The translations under genes and the position numbers were made by a program. 64,000 bases of DNA from Urechis unicinctus (lineage: Eukaryota; Annelida; Polychaeta; Xenopneusta; Urechidae). How positions within the stretch are numbered: position 1 is the first letter of the stretch; each line of letters begins with the position of its first letter. Of this stretch, positions 25,401-38,512 are shown one piece after another. The notes under the pieces were generated by a model. The model was not told the origin of the DNA. It searched no databases and was given only the letters and a program-made list of their open reading frames with translations. The stretch covers positions 23,008,533 through 23,072,532 of the forward strand of contig CM067343.1 in assembly GCA_034190875.2 (NCBI GenBank), read 5' to 3'.

Positions 25401-26171
25401 AATATTTGCATGCATATTGCATGGTATTACATGCGAGGATTCGTTATTGGTGACTGTTCTCTTTATCGACAATGCGTGATAGAAATGTAAATGTTTGCGT
25501 TATATATGTCCATAGCCAACGTCTCTCTTTTTTGGCTTTGCAATATCATTAGTAACATCCACACAATTTGAAAAACAATAATTAACTAACCAATATCTTA
25601 TATTGTATAAAGTGTCAGTCAAAAATAACGAAAAGTCTTCTTTTGGATGAAATGTAAAATGTTTTTGTTCCGTGATAAGAATTATGTGCAGAAAATGTTG
25701 TTCAAAGAGTAGCACATAAGATGATGCTCTGTTGTCAATACTATTAAAATGACGGCGGATCTTTATTTTACAATTGATAGGATCTTCTGATACTAAGACC
25801 CACTACGCACGATCTGAGTAAATCGGCGCTGTAGACTCAGTGCTACCTTCCGTCGCCCCTCTTAATTTTTATAACATAACGGCATGTCTATGTTTGTAAC
25901 TTAAATGGATATCAGAAAAAAAAACATGTCATGGAAGGAACCTGCTAGAATATACAGTCGTCGTATTATCTATATCAATTTTAATTCAGTGCAAACATGG
26001 GGACGTTGTGGGTCATTGGAATCACACTCTATTTTACTTGTTAATGTACTGTTTTTGCAGAGTTTAGCAAACCATTTTTTTATTTGGCCTACACACACTT
26101 TCTGTGGGGAAACACTTCCTTAAGATTACATGGGTCATTGTTCGGCAATTGCGTAAGTATGCTATATTGAC

Positions 26172-26703
26172 TTATCGCATGGCACCCTACTCTCAGCCAA
26201 TCAGAGCTTGAGTAAAAGCTCGGTCTTTTTTCCCATAAAGCATCAAACGCACTGTTTGCCGTGCGATAACTGCAACCGTGTCGATATATCACCAAGAAAC
26301 GGCACAAGAAGCACCTCTTATTTCCCATTTGGCATCGATAAATGGATCCAAGGAAACAACAAGAAAGAACACTAAAACTCGTCTCAAAATCACAGGCGTA
26401 GAAAAAAAGAAAAATCACCGAGATCTTCTAAAGATGAAACCATCATCACAAGCAGCTGAGGCCGAGTGGAGGATTAAGCTTATACCTCTCATATTTACAA
26501 GTCCCATGCAGATACCTTACTTAACATAGGTTCGCGCTAACTATCATTCTAAGGAGACAGCGTCGTGCGCTTGATTATCGCGTGTAGGTGCTATTGCGAT
26601 AAGTATGGTATCACATGGTCACGCTGATGTAATGGGCAAAGACATTCGGACGCTCCGCGTCCTCGAGTTCTTTCCGCATATCACCCACATGACCATGCGA
26701 TAA
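26172..26703. mobile_element. MITE-like insertion with 11-bp TIRs inside LR-B
   Basis: The ends are perfect inverted repeats: TTATCGCATGG at 26172-26182 and CCATGCGATAA at 26693-26703. LR-A1, LR-A2 and LR-C give the empty site, running from ATATTGACATGACT straight into the ACGGGAATATG context. The core GCGATAA/TTATCGC recurs inside at 26263-26269, 26575-26581 and 26596-26602, as subterminal binding motifs do in hAT-like and related elements. The target duplication is not clear, because the flank after the right TIR has a few extra bases. A lysine-rich 83-codon frame (26278-26529) lies inside and matches no transposase I know. Likely non-autonomous. Confidence 0.65.
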
Positions 26704-27560
26704 CCATCACATAACTTACGGGAATATGATTCTTTCTCAACCAATTTAACTTTTATATATTGCAACAGAGGATTTGCAAAGATAATACCCAGAGCCCTAA
26801 ATTTCACGCTGCGAGATAGAGTGAGGGTCGTTTAATTAGCTGTACACAGAAATTGTACTATGGAGGCAACTCATCAAAAGCAATAGAGCGACACATTCTA
26901 ACCGATACGGGGTTGTGTAGAAATGTCTTCGACGCGAACATATTAGATACGCACGTCTACGCACGATGTGGTAAATTTACGTGTGACGAAATAGAGACTG
27001 ATAGCCAACTCCCTTGCCGGAGGCAACATCCCACAGTCAACGTGGTAAAAAAGCTATTTGAAGTCACATCCTGTTGTCATTGTTTCACTTCGATTTTGCA
27101 CTGACATGTTTCAGGACAGCTCTAATGTACAATGGTATATGAAGCTCATAATAAAACATGGATTGTCATTTGTAAATGTTCTTGGCACATATGAATAATC
27201 ACGCAATGGCTTACTCCCTGGATATTGCCATTTATCTGCTCTTCAATCCATTGGTGATGAATACCATGGTTGACAGAATAAATTCGCTGATGAGCTTCGA
27301 CTGAGCAGATTTGTAGACGATGTTTTGTATATTCCTAATTTGTTTTCGTTTTACGCTCAGTACAGTGGTATAAGATCTTAATCAATGTAGCTTACTAAAA
27401 ATTGACCGGAAACCACATTTCAACATTGGGCAATGCCTTTGTCGAAGTTGTTTTTCACGTACAGTCGGCCGCAAATCGCCTTTACATTGGACCTTGCTCT
27501 GAAGTAAATTACTAAGCCACTGCACGCACAACCGAGGCACAGGTTAAGAGGTAATGAGAA

Positions 27561-27600
27561 CGCGCGCGAGAGAGAGAGAGGAATGGAGGGAGGGAGGGAG
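27561..27600. repeat. GA and GGGA simple repeat
   Basis: CGCGCG is followed by about ten GA units and then several GGGA units. It is a short microsatellite within LR-B. Confidence 0.85.
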
Positions 27601-27959
27601 GTATCCCATTGAAAATGACATATTGATCCTAGCGTTCTTTAAAGGATTTTGCATGTTGTAGACCCCATGCTAGTGAATTATTTAGCTATAATAGGGTCAA
27701 TAATTATATTTCAATCTGTCAGTCCGATACAATTATTTACAGAAATTCATATTTCTGACCAAGAGCTATTATGTTATATATTAGGTTTTCAAAGAAAATT
27801 GGTGAGAATGTGGCATATTACAGTTAACCCAAGTTCACTTTGCTCGAGCATAAAATAAGTAAACCGGATATTGGCTTCTCTACAGCTGCCTACTTCAATG
27901 GCCCTCACCGGATGGAATTCACCACTAAAAGTACGTGTTGCGCAGAATCGGAATTCGCT

Positions 27960-28925
27960 TCCCGCTTTGCGAGGATGCTAGTGTCATATCAATCTGTTGA
28001 AAGCATCGATGCCCGACGTGAACGTATTTCCGCTCCTAATTATGTAAAGATCTCTTGTTAGGAATAAATATTTTAGAAAAGCCTACTCTCAGAGTACGCA
28101 TGTGTGTATTCAATAAGGCGTAAAGCCGATGATTGCGCACCTGTAATGTCCTCATCTAGCTATCATCAAAGTTCACATTGCTTAACACCATCGCATTTAT
28201 ATTGTCACACGCCTTCCGACAACCGTTTCAATAAAGCTAATCTGTCTTAGCTGAAATCCCTCCAACAATCCGTTCCTTATGATTGTAAGATATGGTCAGT
28301 ACAGATGACACAAAAAGTTAAGTCAAGCAAGCAGGCATTGCCTTCTGCTGGATACTGTGGCTGTCTGATTTAGACATGATCGAAATTATTGAGCCTCACG
28401 TGTTACCCATGTTTAATCGAATTTTGTAACACAATTTCTGAATATCACTTCCAATGGGACGAGGCTTAACCTAACAAGTGTTGAAAGAGTCGATGAGTAT
28501 GCAAATAGTTCATAAATGAGGTTTGAAAGGAAACTAACGGTTTTATAATGAACACCGCTTCTTAATACGTTGTGAGCAGTAAGATCCTCAGAGCTTGACA
28601 GTGAACTTGGACATTTGTAGGGCCAAGCAAGTAACAATATAATTTTGCACGTTTCACTTATAAAAGATTACTAAATATGCTAAGTAGACTGCACACACCC
28701 CACTCCAGATAAGCTGCCTGATGACAAAGCATGTTAATGCGATAACATTGGCAATATATGTGATATGCTTACCGCAGTACATGTGTCAACAACCGAAATG
28801 TGCTAATTAACGAATAGACCAGACACACAGCTCGATATCGATGTCGATCTGTGTGTATTGCTAAATGTTTTGCCTGAAAGGACTTTGCTGATTTTGCCGA
28901 TATTATGTGGGTGTGTATGCCTATT
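27960..28925. other. 965-bp block present only in LR-B
   Basis: The flanks GCAGAATCGG and the TATGCACATAAT-like sequence are adjacent in LR-A2 (about 10810-10870) but are separated here. No inverted repeats are visible at the edges and no gene is recognised. A minus-strand 74-codon frame (28413-28637) is the longest in the block. It is either an insertion of unknown type or sequence lost from LR-A2. Confidence 0.4.
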
Positions 28926-29268
28926 ACGCATCTGTATCAGAGTATGGACAACATACATTGATTCTTCTTCCAGTTACTTGCAGGTTCAACGACTCATCAT
29001 TTGATATTACGCGATAATTGCAATATCGCTACGAATGAATCTGTTGATCAGATGCTAGTAAAAGTCTGTAATAATGGGCCTTTCGCATATTACAAATATT
29101 CGCAGGTGAGACAAGCTGAATTATTATTGCATATATTACATCCTAAATCATGTGTTTTACAATTGTGTCAATCACGACCTAACAGTGAATGTTAGACAAC
29201 AAGCTTCTACACACGTCCAGCACAATCGTTCGTTGTATTTTCCTTGACCAAAGACAATATGCCAGTTT

Positions 29269-29460
29269 GATGATTGCTCCTGACGGAGTGTTGATTGATC
29301 CTGACAACGGTGTTGACTGTCCCAGACAGGGCTCTTAGTTGCTCCTGAAAACGGTTTTGATTGCTCCTGACAGGGATGTTGATTGCTCCTGACAGGGATG
29401 TTGATTGCTCGTGATAGGGGTGTTAATTTCTTCTGGCGGGGATGTTGATTGTTCCTAACA
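29269..29460 (-). repeat. Minisatellite in LR-B, unit about 21 bp
   Basis: About nine imperfect units of the type GTTGATTGCTCCTGACAGGG. It is the inverted homologue of the LR-A2 array at 10395-10522, with about three more units. The two central units are identical, a sign of local recent duplication. Confidence 0.85.
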
Positions 29461-30590
29461 CGTAAAGAAACATAAGCATTTGAACCAGCAATTTCTATAA
29501 AAAGCTAACTTTTGTCTATGTCCAACACTATGTGTGCAACTCAGCAAATAACATAAATAAAAATCGACTTCTCTCTTGCTCAATTATTGATCAAACCTTA
29601 CTGATAATTAAGGCATTTATACGTCTTTTCTCACAGCCAGACTAGTTTGTCGATAGACTAATGACAACAAATGGGCTGCTAAATCTGGCGTTTCGCCTAT
29701 CGGAGTTATTACGCTCGTTTTCAAGTTTGTGCTTGCATTTCACGTTACGTTTTCTATCGTTCGACTGCAGAAGAATTGGTGGATCGATTTGTAGATGATT
29801 CAACCGGCTGTTCATTCTAAACTGATACAATTAATCATTGATGTCATGATATTGTCAGTATAGTGGCCATTTTGATTTTGGTCGATACCCAGCTTACAGG
29901 TGGTTGAAGCTTGTCTGTGTCGGTATTGCAAAAGCGCCACAATAGAACAGGTGCAATTGAATGGCGGCATTCATCTACTGATTGGGTGCTGACGAGCGCG
30001 ACTTTGTATGCCAGATTAGAGTAAGCAGTCATGTCTTCAACAGCGTAAATTAATTTTACTCTGTAAGCACCACATGTTTTAAATGTGTTTCGAGATGAAT
30101 TCAAACGTATCGAAATCATTACTTTACGGTCTTATAACACCAATACATGTGTAGCTTGCAATAAAAAGAAAAGTCGATCAAACCGGACCGACCCTTTTCT
30201 TACGAACTAGTCTCTCATTTCATATAATTTCTCTGATCGACCACAGTCCAGTACATCGTTCTGACAATAATCAATAAAACAAACCTACCATAAATATATT
30301 AATATTTTAAAATAAAACCTGCTTGATGTTGTTACATGGTTACATGCTAAACAATATACGAATGTCCTCTTTTTGTGACTTTATGTGTATATTCACATTA
30401 TGCATAGTACAATGATTGATTTTGAAAGGTATCAAGATATGGCCAAGCGACGGTGCCATCCAGTACGTGTCCATCTGCACAATGTTAATAAATGACCAAA
30501 AAAAAACTAGATTAAAGATGGGGACCAATATATAAATGCAGTGGGTGTAATGCAGTGAATTACCTGCTTTGCGATAAGCGTCCCTAACTG

Positions 30591-32149
<1,559 letters not shown>

Positions 32150-32715
32150 GTAATGTATCAGTTAATACAGCTTGCATAATACCAACAGCAGCACTCAACA
32201 ACTTATTTATATGGGACTATGACCATTCTATGGATAGTCTAGTAAGCTTTAGTGTGCTCTTCTGGATGTGGTAATGAGATTGACACATGGCGGACGTGCC
32301 TATTATACCGCAGACCAGATCATACGATATGTTTTACTAACTTGAACACTTATAAAGCACCTAGATAGAGATAAGAATCTCAAAGTGGGCATTCAATATC
32401 AAACTGTTCTTCTTTCTAAATTTTCATGACTGTTGCACATCTAGCGACAATAGGTTTAAACATAATCAGTGCTTTCGATTTTATGGGTGGTCATTAAAAG
32501 ATCAATTAGTTTGTGTAGCAATTCTAATGACAGCATCCAAGCGTCGATGGTTGTGTTTGACCAACACAATAGTGTGCCTTGATTACCGAATGTATTATGT
32601 CTAATGTTTGATGGTTGACGCAATTATTATCGTGCAGGACATTCATTAGACCAGCGCACCATTAATATATGATATATGGTCACCATTTGTGTTGTCATTT
32701 TGCATTGAAGCATAA
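32150..32715 (-). repeat. Distal module of LR-B, shared with LR-C
   Basis: Bases 32175-32520 match 48862-49590 in the same orientation. The LR-C copy has a 365-bp insertion between TATGGGACTA and GACCATT, which are adjacent here. The match continues to CCAGCGCACCA near 32650 and fades near 32715. Confidence 0.75.
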
Positions 32716-35090
32716 CTATTACAACGGATTCGACATACGTAGCTACAGAGCAATGTATTGCCGTGTGTATTGCACTGTAAGTGTTTCCTGCCATTGTATA
32801 TGCTACGCTGTGCGAAAAGACAGCCAGGTATGTGGGTCTGGTGTTGGGCTAATGACACACGCCTGTTAAACGGATGCGATTCAGTAAAGTTTGGTCGCTT
32901 AACAGCCAGTTGCCATTTGATGATTATCGTGCCCCAAGGATCACGTCGTTATGAACCATTTTTTACTTTACACCTCTTGCAAATTATCTGGTACGCTAAA
33001 TGTCCCATTTTATACGAGCACAGTCGGTGTTTGCTTCTTCATGAGGCAATATATTTATAAAATGCCGCGATAAGATTATTATCCAGTCATGACGCATATT
33101 CAGTTTTAAGTTTCCGTCGTATGCTAGTGATGTGGCACTTCTTTCTTATATCCAATACTGTCGAGACACAAGCTTCTCAATCCGCGGGTTCATAATATTG
33201 CTGCCATATATATTAACCATCTATGAATCAAGAGAGACATTTGCCTATAATAGCTGATCAGTACATTTTCGTGTGAAGGAGGATTGCCAATCAAGCCGTT
33301 TATTTATCAATTTCGTTTAAAAATTATTCTTTCCTTGAACACTCTACATTCCGAAATTGAAGCATCTTATGCCGGCTAAGCAAAATACAACTATTTGTGA
33401 GCTGCCACAATTGTTATAAATTCCTCAACATTCCAGCAAACGGGTCATCTTTTTTTGCACGTTGTGAGATTCATATATTTGTCATGTTGCGAGACACATA
33501 ACAGAAGCATTACCTGAAAGCCACTGCAGTTGTGAATGAAATATGAACCTAATAAAATTTCATATTTATCAGAATGATCATTGGTTCTAATCACAGAGCG
33601 ATGAGGGATTATGACGAAATTGCCAGCTCGTTCGCAAATATGATCTATCATGATTATATGATCTCATGGGTATTATTATTCTGAGGTGCACGATGTGCGT
33701 TTTAATTAAGTAACTCACTTAAAACCATGTGAGGTGTGCAAACGACTCATAAAAGACGGCATAAACACCCTGGATCAAAGTATCACTGTTAATTATGTAC
33801 AACACTGTTCAAGAAACTCCGGCTCTGAGCGGTGCTCATTAAAAACTTTATAGCGTTATGAGTCTCACTTTAGCTTCCGCTTCTTTATCTGTTAATTCAC
33901 TATGTGTCTATCCAGGGTAGTGTAACCCTTGTTATTATTTCATTTATAATCGTAGGGCTAACGAATGTCATATTACCTGACAGAAACAACTGGTTTCATT
34001 CTGTCACGCATATTGGGCACATAAAGGAAGCTATATCATAGTTATCTGAATATGAAATTAACAATATGGTATATTCATCCAAAAACGTCTCATTTTTACC
34101 CAATACAAAGATAAGACGTTGGTAAGGGTACAATTTGCTGTTTGTGTTGTCAGCGTGCAGGAAATTATTGCAAAGAAAAGTCATTCATTTGCATCTACAT
34201 TTAATACGTTGAGGTTATAAAAATAATGGCTGCTACTTAACATGCAATAATGGCTCTGGCATTGTGTGAGGAATCATAGCGGATGATTCCAAACAACATG
34301 AAGGGGCGCATCATTTCAATCAAGCAGCCAGCTATGACGAACACTGAGTGCAAAACAAACGTCCCCAAAACAGCTGCAGAACATTTAGTAACGACTATAT
34401 CGCTGACCCTACTAGTATCAACAATAAGAGCGTCAGTTAGCTATGCAGGCTATAAGCAAGATTTATGAAAACGGTCGGCAGAATTCGATACTGAATTTGC
34501 CCATCAGTCAGTGTTATCATGACTTCTTCAAATATCGAAAGTGGTATAAATATCTATGTAGCATTTGATTATACGCGTTTTTCACAATCACACAAGCGTC
34601 ATGGGTATTGCATGATGGTTGTGACACAGAGATCACTCGTTCCAATTCCTGTTATTGCTTTATATCTCATGAGGAGTATTATACACAGTACAAATAAAGG
34701 TAATTTAATGAATGCAAATATTTACAAATTAAAACGCCATAGCAACTGGTGCAATTCACAGCATGTTGAACTTTATCAGCAGCATAAAGTCTAACCGATA
34801 AAATGCATATGTATGAACTGGTGCAATGTCTTTGTTATTTTTTAACTTCTTGGTCGTCAGTGACAGCCACTCTGGCTGAAGACAGACATGAACAGTGGGA
34901 CGCGCTCAGATACATCTTCGCATTTGCTAATAATACCTTTTCAGCTACCAGATGTATGTTCAGCAAAGACTCAGGTGTCCTCTCAACATTTGATTGCACT
35001 ACGTTCTATGTTGAGAATAAAAGGTGATTGTTATCAAAGAGCGTACAGATACGCCATAAGGGCTCAATACAAGTAACTATGCTCATAAAT
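32716..35090. other. Unassigned interval
   Basis: No match to other parts of the window and no recognised gene. Open frames of 60-100 codons occur on both strands (32758-33060, 34519-34794, 34803-35027). The last reads more like protein than most (TLAEDRHEQWDALRY) but belongs to no family I know and has no clear splice context. Confidence 0.4.
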
Positions 35091-35430
35091 GAAACACATG
35101 TCCGCCGCCAGGTGGCGCTACCGTACATTCAACAAAAGCACAAAGACTGTTGATCCAATATGTTGGGGCTTGGTGTTAAGCTGCTTATATTAAATTTTCT
35201 GCTCGGTGCTGGCGACCGCGCCAGCAATTGGATCAGATGATTCCATGGGATTTTAAAAGTGCATTTTTTCAAAAAAATGACATGCGGTTTTTTTGCTCCA
35301 TTTAATAGAACAACTCTTTTGGAACCCATATAAACCATTTTGCGGACTAGTTCAAGCTATATCGTCGATTACACCGTATCGAAATCTGTCGGCCACACCA
35401 ATGTTTACAAACATAAGCACATGTCTATTG

Positions 35431-35533
35431 GAAAATGACGCATGCGTACTGAAGGGTCATTTGTTTACAACACATAGTCGTGACGTCACGCGCAGCGCAG
35501 ATTCGCCAAAAGGTGGAAAAGCATGCAGCTGAA
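35431..35533 (+). promoter_or_regulatory. Candidate promoter: NRF1-like palindrome and CRE before the P2X7-type gene
   Basis: A CpG-containing stretch in AT-rich DNA holds the palindrome ACGCATGCGT (about 35438-35447, close to the NRF1 site) and a perfect CRE, TGACGTCA (35481-35488), followed by CGCGCAGCGC. These lie 45-95 bp ahead of an ATG with a consensus donor (ATG then GTGAGT). The site types are known promoter elements; their use here is inferred. Confidence 0.5.
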
Positions 35534-36497
35534 ATGGTGAGTGTTTTGATTCATACATATCTTGAATGACTCTTCTTTGATTGGAGTTTTCAAATGTTAT
35601 ATATAAAAAAGAACCCGCCTCAATAAAGTGAACACTATCGGTACAATAGATTACCGTAAATTTAACAATAGATAGCGTTACACCTGCGAACGAACCCTGA
35701 AGTAGCCCTTAGACTTAGTATATTATATTTATACTGAGGCTGCGCATGTTCAAGCGTAATAAAAACGATATTCTTGACTAGTCTTTCACGTTTTGGAGTG
35801 TAAAGCCATGACACTTGTTCGAAGTTTGATTATTTCATATGCAATTATCGGTGCTTTTTCATAGAAAACTATTGGAATATTCCTGAATGAACTCATAAAT
35901 TGTATTATAAATCAAGGGACTGGGGTCTCCCTCAGGACGTCTGCGTTATTTGGTTATAGTGAACTGAAACAGGGATTTGAATTGGCTGGCCGGTCGCTAT
36001 ATTCTATGCATACATAAACCCTACAGAGATGATAGCGGCCAGCCAATGCAAATACCTGTGTACTGAAACGTCCGCGCTAGGAGTTTGGGGTGGTATGCAT
36101 CATTGTACGGGTTTGGATGACTTTTGCAGGCTTTTGGCTCAAACACTGTAACATTATTGATTGAATTATTCTTGTCATGTTCATTCATTAATTAAATTGA
36201 ACCAACCCACTTACAAATTTAAAGGAAATCAAAACGCCAAGGAGGGGATCACGTACAAGAAGAGGCAGTGGAAGGGGTCATGGTACAGATTCTGACAACG
36301 CGTGTGGAACTGAGGTTGGTTCCTTTTTTATTTGATTCTTATCAAGGGTATTTTATTGAACTCAATACACCCATTATGACTGGAAAGGATGTGTTTAATG
36401 GTTTGAAATTGTTCACCATGACACAGGTGTCCAAGTTGGTGGAGGTTGCAGACCAGCCTGAAGAGGTGGCAGAGGAGCCCCGCCTTGTCCAAACAAG
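35534..36497 (+). CDS. 5' exons of the P2X7-domain gene (model)
   Basis: The proposed exons are 35534-35536, 36225-36314 and 36427-36497. The first is just ATG before GTGAGT. The second follows TTTAAAG and, joined to the ATG, reads in frame as MEIKTPRRGSRTRRGSG, a basic Arg/Gly/Ser-rich start. The third follows GACACAG, continues in phase with an acidic stretch (VEVADQPEEVAEEP) and ends at a GTACTT donor. The second donor (GTTGGT) is weak. The next acceptor, at 36601, meets a stop at 36663-36665, so the link to the domain exon is unresolved: an exon is missed, or the gene is damaged. An Arg/Gly-rich N-terminus fits invertebrate proteins with this domain, but that comparison is from memory. 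Confidence 0.4.
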
Positions 36498-36840
36498 GTA
36501 CTTTTGGGCTTGCCTTACATAATTGAATCACTTTGTCAGTAAATAGGTCCAATGTTGAACTATCGAATCATAAATGTCCATTGGTTCTCACTTGTTTGTA
36601 GACCTCGACAGGCCAAAAGCGAGTCAATCTTGTTCGCAGAGGCTACCTTTGCAACACATCAATAACTAACCAGACCCTACAGCAGAGTAGAGTGGCTGCT
36701 AAATCTTTATAGCTGTCACAGAAGGAGAAATTGAAGGTATTGTACAACTCAGCAGTTAGCACTCTTCAGCCGCTCCAAAAACCTTCATGCAATTTTGGTC
36801 ACAGAGAGAGATTTGTATTGGAGATATTCAATCCATCTAA

Positions 36841-37334
36841 ATGAAGACTTTTGATTACTCGTATTTTCAGAATTTAGTGCGGTGTCTGGATTTGGATGGG
36901 GTGCTCAGTTGCTGGTTTGAAAGACAGTCACAGTTTGCGCTTACATTCACCCGACAACCCACACCGAAAGAAGAATTCCACCCTCCATCAACTACCACTT
37001 CACAAGACTGTTGCATCTGCCTTCAATGTAGGGAAATGCCTCCCCTTGTGGAGCGGCAATGTTGCACTAACAGCCCAGACTTTTGCACATATGCACTACC
37101 TCAGATGGAAGGAGTTGTGTTTGAACCGATGGTCATTGAGGTTTTTAACAGGTACCAGGTGGACTTGCTATGGGGTGCGGTTGTTGAGGAAGGACCAAAA
37201 AAAAGATGCTTAGACACGGCGCCTATCAGCAATTGGTTCTGTGGATTCATGTATTTTTGGAGGAGTGCAACAGGAGGGTAACTCTCTCCGGTTGTGTAAG
37301 GAAGATCAGAGACCTCTTCCTTAACCAGTATTGA
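36841..37334 (+). CDS. Exon for a P2X7-type intracellular (cysteine-rich C-terminal) domain, with one frameshift
   Basis: The first part encodes a Cys cluster (CCICLQCREMPPLVERQCC) and then FEPMVIEVFNRYQVDLL. In P2X7 C-terminal domains this order is a C..C..C-x-x-MP...E..CC cluster followed by a leucine/valine helix. The second part, in the -1 frame, reads RHGAYQQLVLWIHVFL and GCVRKIRDLF, then stops at 37332-37334. It matches the family's AYRQF..W....LG..R...PSCVV..IR tail. The frames meet at an 8-A run (37197-37204), a typical place for an indel or a sequencing error. An AG acceptor at 36869-36870 is the likely exon start. No channel part (TM1, ectodomain, TM2) is seen, so this is a standalone domain gene, not a P2X receptor. 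It could be a recent pseudogene. Confidence 0.65.
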
Positions 37335-37555
37335 CAGTATACAGGCTTAATACAAAATAGGTTTTGGTAATATACTAAGCTTTAATGTTTTAATTTTAAT
37401 CAGGAAATATCACATTGTTCTGATTGGTATTTTTGTGTGGATTATAAATTGCCTAGTCTTACAAAACATGTGGTATTATTTGTTCTGAACATTTTTGCTT
37501 CAACAATCTGATAACTTATTGTCTATTTGTTTTATAGAATGAGCATTCATATATT

Positions 37556-37561
37556 AATAAA
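37556..37561 (+). terminator. AATAAA polyadenylation signal, + strand gene
   Basis: AATAAA lies 222 bp after the stop codon of the P2X7-type exon, in an AT-rich 3' region. The hexamer is common in such DNA, so use is only plausible. Confidence 0.35.
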
Positions 37562-37708
37562 TTTTTCGTCTCTCAAACACAGACGAAAAGAATTATGCAC
37601 ACATTATTTTGTCAATTGGTCACAACACTTATCTTCAGATTTGACTTTTATGTTCATAATTCCAGCCCTGATAAAAAAGAAGTGACATTCAAATGAGTTC
37701 ATGTATTA

Positions 37709-37714
37709 TTTATT
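37709..37714 (-). terminator. AATAAA polyadenylation signal, - strand gene
   Basis: TTTATT on the + strand, 114 bp beyond the stop codon of the minus-strand terminal exon. It fits a short 3' UTR that ends before reaching the convergent gene. Confidence 0.35.
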
Positions 37715-37827
37715 TGCCAATTACATGAGTTCTTCTATTACAGTTTGGATTTACAGACAAAAGAATGTGACTAATAAAAAAGATTGGTACATTTCATCAA
37801 AAACAAATTTCCAAATCATATTTTTAA

Positions 37828-38067
37828 TCAAAATAAGACTCCTGCAACTGTTTCTTTGGTAAATGGTCTGGCACAGGAGCAATGTTCAAACTGATTTTGC
37901 GGGGTCATCAGCAGAGCGTTGTGGGTGTTGTTGTGATTGCTGTCGCATTGCTTGGGCCTAAAGATTTCTGTAATCATATCTGGTATATGGGCGTAAGTCT
38001 TGGCCTCTAAACCGATGCTAAACCGATGACCACGTCTTTGACTGCTTGTTGAAGCGATGTGCTGTAC
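37828..38067 (-). CDS. Candidate 3' exon of the minus-strand gene, function unknown
   Basis: The exon follows a good acceptor (TTGTGTTACAG) and runs open for about 80 codons to a TGA at 37828-37830. Its product includes AKTYAHIPDMITEIFRPK and two cysteines in EHCSCARPF. No family is recognised. It is paired with the exon at 38513-38699 because of orientation, spacing and matching donor and acceptor. The phase match cannot be settled, since the upstream exon has a frame problem. Further exons may lie between them. Confidence 0.35.
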   Translation of the reverse strand, partial: VQHIASTSSQRRGHRFSIGLEAKTYAHIPDMITEIFRPKQCDSNHNNTHNALLMTPQNQFEHCSCARPFTKETVAGVLF

Positions 38068-38512
38068 CTGTAACACAACAAATGGCATTATATGGCCAAA
38101 TAGCTTGAACACATTACATGTCCAGCATCAGTATTTTTTGCTGATAGGACATTTAGTCAGTGCGTAGTTGAGTGGTCACGAGAGACTTACATTGGCTGAC
38201 CAACCCTACTTGAGTGCATATGTCCTATCCGTATGCCTGTTGTGGTCCATTGTCACAACTTGACTGCAGGCAAGGTATGACGAACACTTGATCACTAGCC
38301 ATTGAATTAGGGTCAAGAGGATGCAATAATTTCTCTACCTGAAATTTACAAAGTAAGTAAGGTATGTTTGCAACAACAATTTACAAATCAAAATGTTGTA
38401 ATAGACTCGCAATAGGCCCTTAGATTTTATTTAATCGGTGACATTCACACAAGTCGATTCAATACAGACCGATTCGATAGCAGGGTATTCATAATACAAC
38501 GAGATTACTTAC

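Larger units (their letters stand above)
21190..30590 (-). repeat. LR-B: large LR copy, inverted relative to LR-A2
   Basis: The reverse complement matches LR-A2 (21190-30590 with 16560-9920), and the block is in the same orientation as LR-C (21190 onward with 40740 onward). It carries extra blocks: a TIR-bearing insertion at 26172-26703, about 115 bp at 27642-27760 and about 965 bp at 27960-28925. Bases 27080-27540 match LR-C 46270-47220 and LR-A1 near 5240-5420 but are absent from LR-A2. A CG, GA and GGGA simple repeat lies at 27561-27600. No gene is recognised. Confidence 0.85.
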
